Shown one piece after another: positions 9,061 to 15,984 of a DNA stretch of 64,000 nt (position 1 is the stretch's first letter; every line of letters begins with the position of its first letter). A program made the translations under genes and the position numbers. Source of the stretch: Terrabacter sp. Root85. GTDB taxonomy: Bacteria; Actinomycetota; Actinomycetes; Actinomycetales; Dermatophilaceae. The notes under the pieces were generated by a model. That model was not told where the DNA came from. It was given only the letters and a program-made list of their open reading frames with translations, and made no database searches. The DNA lies in assembly GCF_001429185.1 (NCBI RefSeq), contig NZ_LMIW01000008.1, positions 1,184,759 through 1,248,758 of the forward strand. Reading direction: 5' to 3'.

Positions 9061-9677
9061 CTTCCCGCTCCCCCGGCACCCGCGTCCGCATGCCTCGCGC
9101 CGAGCGGGAGGCGCAGATGCTGGCGGTGGCCGAGCAGGTCTTCTCGGCCCGCGGCATCCAGGCCGCCACGATGGACGAGATCGCCGAGCTCGTCGGCGTC
9201 ACCAAGCCCCTCATCTACGACTACTTCGGGTCGAAGGAGGGCCTGTTGGCGGCGACGATCGAGCGGGCCCGCGGGCAGCTGCTCGCTGCCCTCATCGACT
9301 CGTGGGTGGCCCAGCCGGCCGCACCGGCCCGCGACCGGGTGCGCGGTGTCGTGCACGCGTTCTTCTCCTTCATCGACGAGCACGACCAGGCGTTCGCGCT
9401 GCTGCGCACCGAGGGAGCCCTCATCGGCGAGGCCTCGGCGTCCGTCGAACGCATCCGCCAGCAGACCGCCAAGGCGTTCGCCGAGGGCCTGCGGACGCTG
9501 CCGGCGTTCGAGGCCCTCGAGTCGCGCCGGGTCACCGTCATGGCCGAGATCCTCATCGGCGGGTGCGAGCGCCTCGCGGTCTGGCGCAGCACCCACCCGG
9601 GCACGACGGCCGACGAGGCCACCGACCTCGTCGTCACGACGATCTGGGACGGGCTCGCGTCCGTCGGCGACGCCTGA
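9057..9677 (+). CDS. TetR/AcrR family transcriptional regulator
   Basis: This 206-residue repressor-type regulator has a helix-turn-helix at roughly residues 17-62: EAQMLAVAEQVFSARGIQAATMDEIAELVGVTKPLIYDYFGSKEGL. An all-helical ligand-binding domain follows. The GTG start overlaps the VOC stop and the gene runs directly into the deacylase gene (TGATG). Its likely targets are this operon, including the MFS exporter, but no palindromic operator was identified with confidence. Confidence 0.92.
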   Translation: MTSRSPGTRVRMPRAEREAQMLAVAEQVFSARGIQAATMDEIAELVGVTKPLIYDYFGSKEGLLAATIERARGQLLAALIDSWVAQPAAPARDRVRGVVHAFFSFIDEHDQAFALLRTEGALIGEASASVERIRQQTAKAFAEGLRTLPAFEALESRRVTVMAEILIGGCERLAVWRSTHPGTTADEATDLVVTTIWDGLASVGDA

Positions 9678-10174
9678 TGGCCAAGCAGCGCGCAGCCGAC
9701 GGTCCCTCGACCCCGGCCACCGTCGCCCTCGACCGCGCAGGCGTCCCGTACACCCGCCACCCCTACGAGCACGACCCCGCGGCGGCGAGCTACGGCCTCG
9801 AGGCGGCGGCCGCGCTCGGCGTCGAGCCCTCTCGCGTCTTCAAGACCCTGCTCGTCGACACCGGCGCGACGCTGGCGGTGGGCATCGTGCCGGTGGACGG
9901 CCAGCTCGACCTCAAGGCCGTGGCCGCGGCCATCGGCGTCAAGAGCGTGACGATGGCCGATGCCGCAGCGGCCGAGCGCAGCACCGGCTACGTCGTCGGC
10001 GGCATCTCCCCCGTCGGGCAGAGGCGCGCGCTGCCCACGGTCCTCGACGAGACGGCATACGGCTTCGGGACGGTCTACGTCTCCGGCGGCCGACGCGGCT
10101 TCGACATCGGCCTGGCGCCCGAGGACCTTGCGTCGGTCACCCGAGCCCGTCGTGCCCGTATCGGTCGCGCATGA
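9677..10174 (+). CDS. ybaK: YbaK/EbsC-type aminoacyl-tRNA deacylase
   Basis: This 165-residue YbaK-fold protein would hydrolyse misacylated tRNA, typically Cys-tRNA(Pro). Family features are the N-terminal VALDRAGVPYTRHPYEHD, the catalytic-lysine segment SRVFKTLLVD, LAVGIVPVDGQLDLKAVAAAIGVKSVTMAD and the glycine-rich GYVVGGISPVGQRRALP. The start at 9677 overlaps the TetR stop; a longer upstream reading frame is only a shadow of the regulator. Placement between TetR and an exporter has no obvious functional logic and may be operon hitch-hiking. Confidence 0.92.
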   Translation: MAKQRAADGPSTPATVALDRAGVPYTRHPYEHDPAAASYGLEAAAALGVEPSRVFKTLLVDTGATLAVGIVPVDGQLDLKAVAAAIGVKSVTMADAAAAERSTGYVVGGISPVGQRRALPTVLDETAYGFGTVYVSGGRRGFDIGLAPEDLASVTRARRARIGRA

Positions 10175-11472
10175 CGCTGACCCACGTGGCGTCCCGCGAC
10201 GCGCCGGCGCGAGCGCGCGTGCCGCAGCTGCAGCTCGTCCTCGTCCTCGCGGCGCTGACGATGGTCGGGCCGTTCACGATCGACGCGATCTTCCCGGCGT
10301 TCGAGGTGATGACCCACGACCTCGGCGTCGACAAGGTCGCGATGCAGCAGACCGTCAGCGTCTACCTCGTCGCCTTCGCGGTCGCGAGCCTCTTCCACGG
10401 GTCACTGTCCGATGCCCTCGGTCGTCGTCCCGTCATCCTCGCGGGCTGCGCGCTGTATGCCGTCACCAGCGCCTTGTGCGCGCTGGCACCGAGCATGCCG
10501 CTCCTGCTGGGCGCCCGCGGCGCCCAGGGCCTCGTCGCCGGCGCCGGGATGATCGTCGGGCGCACGGTGGTGCGCGACCTCTTCGACGGCGCGCACGCCC
10601 AGCGGTTCATGAGCCACATCTCGATGATCTTCGCCATCGCCCCGGCGCTCGCGCCGATCGTCGGCGGCGCCATCCTCGGCTGGGGGTCGTGGCGCACGAT
10701 CTTCTGGGTGCTCGCGGCCTACGGAGTGCTCCTCGTCGTGGTGACGCTGACGTCGCTGCCCGAGACGCACCCGGCCGCTGAGCGGGTCCCGTTCCGGCCG
10801 CGGCCGTTGCTCACGTCGTTCACGTCCGCCGCGGGCGACGGCGCGGTGCTGCGCCTCAGCGCCGCCATCGCCCTCAACTTCGGCGCCCTCTTCCTCTACA
10901 TCTCCTCGGCGCCCGCGATCGTCGTCGACCACCTGGGGCTCGGCGAGCGCGACTTCGGCGTGCTCTTCGTCCCGCTCGTCGTCACCATGATGATCGGCTC
11001 GTTCCTCACGGGGCGCCTGGCCGGTCGCGTGCGACAGGGGGCCTTCGTCCTCGCCGGCTTCCTCGTTGCCCTCGCCGGCGGCGTGTTCGCGGTCGCCTAC
11101 CAGGCGCTCGTCGACGTGCCCACGCTGCCGTGGACCGTCGTTCCCGTGGCCGCCGCCTCGCTCGGCGTGTCCCTCGTCTTCCCCATCCTCACGATCGCGC
11201 TGCTCGACCTGCGGCCGCGGGAGCGTGGCGCCGTCTCCTCGTTCCAGTCCTTCCTCAGCACGTGCGTCAACGCGCTCGTGGCCGGGGCGGTCTCACCGCT
11301 CGTGAGCGGCTCGCTGACGACCCTCGCCGTCGTGGCGGGGTCGATGACGCTCTCCGCGCTCCTGCTCTGGGCCTGGCACCGACGGCGTATGCGTGCCCGA
11401 GCCGGCGCTGCCCACGCACCGGTCGACGTCGTGGTGCCGTCACCCGCTCCCGAGCCGATCGAGCAGCTCTGA
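10171..11472 (+). CDS. Bcr/CflA-type MFS drug exporter
   Basis: This 433-residue, 12-helix major facilitator resembles Bcr/CflA multidrug exporters. Early residues LTMVGPFTIDAIFPAFEVM hold helix 1. The loop 2-3 motif reads GSLSDALGRRPVILAG, and motif C-like glycine/proline residues follow (APALAPIVGGAILGWGSWRTIFW). It is translationally coupled to the deacylase by ATGA and closes the VOC-TetR operon, suggesting TetR-controlled efflux. The substrate cannot be read from sequence. A GTATGCCG octamer falls inside the gene, giving Tyr-Ala with the rare TAT codon. Confidence 0.9.
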   Translation: MTLTHVASRDAPARARVPQLQLVLVLAALTMVGPFTIDAIFPAFEVMTHDLGVDKVAMQQTVSVYLVAFAVASLFHGSLSDALGRRPVILAGCALYAVTSALCALAPSMPLLLGARGAQGLVAGAGMIVGRTVVRDLFDGAHAQRFMSHISMIFAIAPALAPIVGGAILGWGSWRTIFWVLAAYGVLLVVVTLTSLPETHPAAERVPFRPRPLLTSFTSAAGDGAVLRLSAAIALNFGALFLYISSAPAIVVDHLGLGERDFGVLFVPLVVTMMIGSFLTGRLAGRVRQGAFVLAGFLVALAGGVFAVAYQALVDVPTLPWTVVPVAAASLGVSLVFPILTIALLDLRPRERGAVSSFQSFLSTCVNALVAGAVSPLVSGSLTTLAVVAGSMTLSALLLWAWHRRRMRARAGAAHAPVDVVVPSPAPEPIEQL

Positions 11473-11523
11473 GGGGTCCCGGCCGACTCGTCGGGCGAGG
11501 GCCGGCGCTCGTCGAGGCAGTCG

Positions 11524-11982
11524 TCAGGGGGTCTCGCGCGGCATGGCCGACGCGCTGCGGGCCTCCCAGGGCGTCGACAGCACGACGGTGGTGCGCGTCG
11601 CGACGTTGGCCGCCGAGCGGATGCGCGCGAGGAGGTCCTCGAGGTTGCCCGGCGTGGCGACCCGCACCTTGAGGATGTAGCTCTCGATGCCGGCGACCGA
11701 GTGGCAGTCCTCGATCTCGGTGATGTGCCGCAGCCGCTCGGGCACGTCGTCAGGCGCGCTCGGGTCGAAGGGCGTGACCGAGATCAACGCCGTGAGCGGC
11801 AGTCCGAGCGACTCCGGCGACACCTGAGCCGTGTAGCCCGTCACGACGCCACGCTCCTCGAGCCGCCGGACGCGCTGGTGCACCGCGGACGTCGACAGGC
11901 CAGTGGCCTTGCCGAGGTCCGTGTAGCTCATCCGTCCGTCCGCGAGCAGCAGGCCGACGAGGCGACGGTCGAGATCTTCCAT
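11524..11982 (-). CDS. Lrp/AsnC family transcriptional regulator
   Basis: This 152-residue protein has an N-terminal winged helix (LDRRLVGLLLADGRMSYTDLGKATGLSTSAVHQRVRRLEERGVV) and a C-terminal RAM/ligand domain with GIESYILKVRV. It probably binds an amino acid and controls itself and amino-acid genes. It converges on the MFS gene; the 51-bp gap holds a bulged stem around 11479-11506. Upstream, an inverted GGGT-ACCC pair near 11986-12008 overlaps the likely promoter and could be an autoregulatory site. Confidence 0.92.
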   Translation of the reverse strand: MEDLDRRLVGLLLADGRMSYTDLGKATGLSTSAVHQRVRRLEERGVVTGYTAQVSPESLGLPLTALISVTPFDPSAPDDVPERLRHITEIEDCHSVAGIESYILKVRVATPGNLEDLLARIRSAANVATRTTVVLSTPWEARSASAMPRETP

Positions 11983-12082
11983 GGCCGAAGGGTAGACCAG
12001 GGGTTACCCGGAGGGTGGTCCATTCCTCATGCCGGTACGCCCACCCGGGACGGGGCGGGCGAACCGGCGAGACGAGGGAGGC

Positions 12083-13924
12083 TCAGGGGAACGACGTGAC
12101 GGTGCTCGGCACCCCGACGGAGGCCGAGCTGACCGGCGCCCCGGTGTCGTTGACGACGTGGTCGAGCGTCCCCGCGCCCAGCTGGACGGTGAGCAGGGAG
12201 TGCAGGCGCACACCCGGGGTGACGGGCACCTCGAAGCCCCGCGTCGCGTGGATCGTCGGGTCGACGTTCGTGAAGATGTAGCTGCCGCCGCCCCACAGCT
12301 CGTGGGTGCGCACCGAGTCGGCGACCTTGTAGCCGGCCCACCCGAGGACACCGTCGTGCTGCCACGCCGCCTGGTTCGGCGCGTCGTAGGGCAGCTCGTT
12401 CTGGTAGAACACCGTGCGGCCGCGCTCGCCGTTCCACACGGTGTTGTAGGCCCGGAAGTGCTCGGAGAAGAGGCCTGTGGCGGTGACGTCGTCGCCGTTG
12501 ACGACGACGCCGTTCTCCGCAGGGTTGACGGTCCACCCGACGCCCTGGCCGTGGTCGGCGCGCCAGGCCCAGATGTCGTCGAGCAGGGAGTGGTCGCTGT
12601 TGACCTCGAGGCCCACGGTGGCGCGCCCCGCGAAGGGGCCACCGACGCGGAGGAAGACGTCGAGCAGGGTCGTGGGGTTGCCGGCGTCCGACCGGGTCGC
12701 CGCGCGCCCGGTGCCGACCCGGACGAGCGCCGGCGAGTTCACCGGGCCGGCGTCGACCATGAGGCCGGCCACGACGACACCGGGCACGTCACCGATGACG
12801 AGCGGCACCGCTCCCCCGCGGGCCGTGAGGCTGGCGAGTCCCATGGCGATGACGACGGTGTCGGCGCGGCGCACCGTGATGCTGCGGTCGACGTCGTAGA
12901 CACCGGGCGTCAGCAGGAGGTGCTTGCCCCGGGCCAGCTGGCTGTTGATCGTCGTCACCGAGTCGGAGGGGCGGGCGACGTAGAAGTCGGAGAGCGGGAC
13001 CGAGCGCCCCGGGGTCTGGCCGTTCGCCCACGACACCCCGGACGAGTCAGCCGTGGCCGAGGGGACCCGCACCTGCCACGTGCCCGCGTCGTCGACGTAG
13101 AGGAAGGGACGCTCGCGGCTGACCGGAGTCGCGTCGAGCGTCGTGTAGGGCGGGCTGGGGTACGACGTCGCCGGCGCACCCTGGACCCCGGAGAAGACCT
13201 GGTTCCAGACGCCGTTGGACCAGCCACCGATCTGGCTGTTGCGCACGAGGTACTGCTGCTGCGAGCCGTTGACGACGAAGCCGGTGCGTGAGTCGGCGAT
13301 GAACCCGCCGCTGGCGAACTGCGGTCCCGCCGTGCAGTAGTCCATGAGTGTCAGGTTGCCGCCGACGATGTTGACCCGGCGCATGGGCGACGCCTGCGAG
13401 GCGGCCCAGAAGTTGCCCGAGGACCGGCAGTCCGTGAGGCCCACGACGTTGATCGTCAGGTTGGACAGCGATCGCCAGAAGTTGTCGAGGGCGATGCAGT
13501 TGTCGGGCGCCAGGCAGCGGTTGTAGACGTCGACGTGGCCGTTGATGACGACGTCGGTGGGCAGGGCGCCGAGTCCCGCGACCTCGGTGTAGTAGCCGAC
13601 GCGCACGATGAGCGGGTCGGCGGCCGTGCCGTAGGTGCCGGGCTTGAAGAGCAGCGTGTAGCGCGAGGCGCCCATCTCGTTGTCGACCTGCCGGGCGTAG
13701 ACGGCGTCGACGCTCGCGCGGATGTCGGCCACCGACATGCTCGGGTCGTAGATGCGCACGTTCGGGCCCAGGTCCGGCCCGGGTGGCGGTGGTGGTGCCG
13801 CCGACGCGCTGCCGGGACCCACGAGGGCGACCGCCGCGGCGATCGCGACGAGGACGGCCGAGGCGCGACGCGCCCAGCCTCCGCGGGTGGGTGTGGACAG
13901 GGGGCCAGCACTGCGAGACGTCAT
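12083..13924 (-). CDS. Secreted right-handed beta-helix protein
   Basis: This 613-residue protein starts with an arginine-rich n-region, a hydrophobic core (ASAVLVAIAAAVALVGPGSASA) and a likely cleavage after Ala-Ser-Ala. A proline-rich linker follows, then repeated short strands with NG, GV and VVING turns typical of pectate-lyase-like beta-helices (e.g. GVVVNGDDVTATGLFSEHFRAYNTVWNGERGRTVFYQNELPYD). It resembles actinobacterial proteins loosely named adenylyl cyclase or glycan-active beta-helix proteins. I cannot identify catalytic residues, so an exported polysaccharide-active role is only a suggestion. It is divergent from the exonuclease gene. Confidence 0.75.
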   Translation of the reverse strand: MTSRSAGPLSTPTRGGWARRASAVLVAIAAAVALVGPGSASAAPPPPPGPDLGPNVRIYDPSMSVADIRASVDAVYARQVDNEMGASRYTLLFKPGTYGTAADPLIVRVGYYTEVAGLGALPTDVVINGHVDVYNRCLAPDNCIALDNFWRSLSNLTINVVGLTDCRSSGNFWAASQASPMRRVNIVGGNLTLMDYCTAGPQFASGGFIADSRTGFVVNGSQQQYLVRNSQIGGWSNGVWNQVFSGVQGAPATSYPSPPYTTLDATPVSRERPFLYVDDAGTWQVRVPSATADSSGVSWANGQTPGRSVPLSDFYVARPSDSVTTINSQLARGKHLLLTPGVYDVDRSITVRRADTVVIAMGLASLTARGGAVPLVIGDVPGVVVAGLMVDAGPVNSPALVRVGTGRAATRSDAGNPTTLLDVFLRVGGPFAGRATVGLEVNSDHSLLDDIWAWRADHGQGVGWTVNPAENGVVVNGDDVTATGLFSEHFRAYNTVWNGERGRTVFYQNELPYDAPNQAAWQHDGVLGWAGYKVADSVRTHELWGGGSYIFTNVDPTIHATRGFEVPVTPGVRLHSLLTVQLGAGTLDHVVNDTGAPVSSASVGVPSTVTSFP

Positions 13925-14029
13925 CGTCGTCGACTCTCCACGATGGGCTGCGCTCCGGGTGGTCGCGCTCTCACGCCATCATCGTGGGCCGACCGGGCGG
14001 CGGCAAGGTGCGCTCTCGTCGCGGGCCGG

Positions 14030-14045
14030 TACCCTCTCGCGTATG
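14030..14045 (+). promoter_or_regulatory. Candidate -10 hexamer of a leaderless transcript
   Basis: TACCCT at 14030-14035 is followed by 7 nt and the ATG at 14043. That ATG lies inside a GTATGCCG octamer (14041-14048). There is no Shine-Dalgarno. Confidence 0.45.
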
Positions 14046-14984
14046 CCGTCCCGAGCCCCCAGGATGCTCCTGCTCGACTCCGCGTCGCTCTACTTCCGCG
14101 CCTTCTTCGGCGTGCCCGAGGTGATCGGGCCGAGCGGCGTGCCGACCAACGCGGTCCGCGGGCTGCTCGACATGATCGCCTCGCTCGTCGAGCGGGGTCG
14201 CCCGACGCACCTCGTCGCGTGCTGGGACAACGACTGGCGCCCGGCGTTCCGGGTCGAGGCCATCCCGTCGTACAAGGCCCACCGGGTCGCCGAGCCCGGG
14301 CCCGACGAGCTCGCCGGCGAGACCGTTCCGGAGGCCCTCGGCGTCCAGGTGCCGATCATCGTCGACGCGCTGACGGCGCTCGGCATCGCCCGGGTCGGCG
14401 TCGACGGCTACGAGGCCGACGACGTCATCGGCACGCTGGCCACCGCGTTCAGCGGCCGGATGCCCGTCGACATCGTCACCGGCGACCGCGACCTCTTCCA
14501 GCTCGTCGACGACACGAACCACGTGCGCGTCGTCTACACGGCCCGCGGCGGTGTGCGCTCCCCCGACCTCGTCGACGAGGCGTTCCTGGCGGAGAAGTAC
14601 GGCGTGGCCACCGGACCCGCGTACGGCGACATGGCGGTCCTGCGGGGTGACACGAGCGACGGGCTGCCCGGCGTGGCGGGCATCGGCGAGAAGACCGCGG
14701 CCAAGCTCATCACGACCTACGGCACCCTCGAGGCCGTCCGGGCCGCCATCGCTGACGGCGACCCCGCCATCAAGGGCGCCCAGCGTGCCCGGCTCGAGGC
14801 TGCCAGCGACTACCTCGACGCCGCCCCACGCGTCGTGGCCGTGGCCAAGGACGCCGCCGTTCCCGACATCGACCTTGCCGCACCAACGGCCGTCGCCGAC
14901 CCTGCCCTGATGTCACGCCTGGCCGTCGAGCACGGCCTGACGTCGTCCTTCGACCGGGTCATCTCCGCCCTCGGGATCGACTGA
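14043..14984 (+). CDS. 5'-3' exonuclease (Pol I exo-domain family)
   Basis: This 313-residue stand-alone flap/5' nuclease is homologous to the N-terminal domain of DNA polymerase I. Metal-binding acidic motifs appear in order: LLLDSASLYFRAFFG, WDNDWRPAFR with YKAHR, GYEADDVIGTLA, TGDRDLFQLV and LRGDTSDGLPGVAGIGEKTAAKLI, the last being the helix-hairpin-helix region. It would remove RNA primers or flaps. I chose 14043 because a -10 hexamer precedes it by 7 nt; the ATG at 14064 is an alternative. Confidence 0.92.
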   Translation: MPSRAPRMLLLDSASLYFRAFFGVPEVIGPSGVPTNAVRGLLDMIASLVERGRPTHLVACWDNDWRPAFRVEAIPSYKAHRVAEPGPDELAGETVPEALGVQVPIIVDALTALGIARVGVDGYEADDVIGTLATAFSGRMPVDIVTGDRDLFQLVDDTNHVRVVYTARGGVRSPDLVDEAFLAEKYGVATGPAYGDMAVLRGDTSDGLPGVAGIGEKTAAKLITTYGTLEAVRAAIADGDPAIKGAQRARLEAASDYLDAAPRVVAVAKDAAVPDIDLAAPTAVADPALMSRLAVEHGLTSSFDRVISALGID

Positions 14985-15115
14985 CCCTGAGCACCGGGAA
15001 CGGACCGTCCGACCGGTCACGGTACGGTCACCTTTCGGTCGGCCCGACGCACGCCTGAGCGTCCGAGGACTACCCGCGGGTCACCACCAGGCCCCGGAAA
15101 GGCGCATACTGAAGG

Positions 15116-15340
15116 GTGCCCACCCATGGAACGCCCGACCGCCGTCGCCACCTCTCCAGCAGCCCGTTCAGGCCGGCCCCTGCGCCGGACATCGAGGAGT
15201 TCTCGGTCGGAGACCGGGTCTCACACCTGCGTCACGGACTCGGTGTCGTCGTCTCGTGCAGCCCCGCCACGGTGACCCTGAAGTTCGAGTCCGGCGTGGT
15301 CCGCGTCAACAGCCCGTTCGAGCGTGTGACCCGGCTCTGA
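15116..15340 (+). CDS. Small basic protein with Tudor/CarD-like C-terminus
   Basis: This 74-residue protein has an Arg/Pro-rich N-terminal half and a C-terminal module (FSVGDRVSHLRHGLGVVV then VTLKFESGVVRVNSPFERVTRL). The module looks like the SH3/Tudor-type domain at the end of UvrD/PcrA helicases or in CarD/TRCF proteins. A role contacting RNA polymerase or nucleic acid is possible but inferred. The GTG start has CATACT ending 5 nt upstream, hinting at a leaderless message. An alternative is that translation begins further in. Confidence 0.6.
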   Translation: MPTHGTPDRRRHLSSSPFRPAPAPDIEEFSVGDRVSHLRHGLGVVVSCSPATVTLKFESGVVRVNSPFERVTRL

Positions 15341-15481
15341 GCACCACCTGAGCGCGACGCTCACCCCCACGTTCGGCCGCCACACCGGCGTGGCCCTCGG
15401 GCCCAGCTCGGGTGATCGGGGCGTGTCGGGGTCCTCGGAGGCGCCCGGCAGGCACGGCACGACTCGAACCCGGCATGACGA

Positions 15482-15509
15482 AAGGCCGGTCCCCGAGGGG
15501 ACCGGCCTT
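15482..15509. terminator. Strong terminator after cspA
   Basis: Arms 15482-15494 and 15497-15509 form a perfect 13-bp G/C-rich stem with a 2-nt gap. On the minus strand it lies 40 nt beyond the cspA stop and is followed by TTTCGTC. The rest of the 208-bp gap from 15341 shows no gene. Confidence 0.85.
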
Positions 15510-15548
15510 CGTCGTGCGGACTGTGGGTCCGACGAGATCAGCGAGCGA

Positions 15549-15749
15549 TCAGAGAGCGCGGACGCGCATCGCCTGCGGGCCCTTCGGGCCCTGCTCGACG
15601 TCGAACTCGACGGCCTGGTTCTCCTCGAGGCTGCGGTAGCCGTTGCCCGTGATCTCCGAGTAGTGGACGAAGACGTCGGGACCCTCGGTCGGGGCGATGA
15701 AGCCGAAGCCCTTCTCCGAGTTGAACCACTTGACGGTTCCCTGTGCCAT
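15549..15749 (-). CDS. cspA: Cold shock protein (CspA family)
   Basis: This 66-residue OB-fold RNA chaperone has both nucleic-acid-binding motifs: [15 protein letters not shown] (RNP1) and DVFVHYSEI (RNP2). Length is typical. A textbook Shine-Dalgarno (AAAGGAG, 5 nt before ATG) contrasts with the many leaderless genes nearby and suggests very high translation. The upstream region appears to give a structured 5' leader of about 155 nt, typical of cold-shock mRNAs. Confidence 0.96.
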   Translation of the reverse strand: MAQGTVKWFNSEKGFGFIAPTEGPDVFVHYSEITGNGYRSLEENQAVEFDVEQGPKGPQAMRVRAL

Positions 15750-15943
15750 GTTTTTCTCCTTTGGGTGGAAGTGAGTCGTTGCTTGTCAGCGACCCCCGGT
15801 CGGCAGAGACGCGACCACTTTCCAGAAACCCTGAAGAAACAGTTGCGCTCGCAATGGCGTTCCTTGCGAGCGTGTGAAGACACGAGCACCAAAAACGTCG
15901 ACCGGTGCCCCAACCATAGCCGACCCGGTGCTCGCGACGACAA
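15750..15943 (-). promoter_or_regulatory. cspA promoter and structured 5' leader
   Basis: On the minus strand TTGTCG (15938-15943) and TATGGT (15913-15918) are separated by 19 bp, predicting a start near 15906 and a leader of roughly 155 nt. Within it, 15846-15854 and 15864-15872 form a perfect 9-bp stem with a 9-nt loop. This AT-richer leader could act as an RNA thermosensor; that function is inference. Confidence 0.5.
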
Positions 15944-15984
15944 TCGTCAGGCTGGGCCGCAGGCCCGGTCGACGCACCGGCCGG

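Noticed and set aside
15455..15480. GGTTCGAGTC-like string on the minus strand, resembling a tRNA T-loop
   Set aside because: The flanks do not pair as a T-stem, there is no anticodon or acceptor arm, and the cspA terminator lies immediately beside it.
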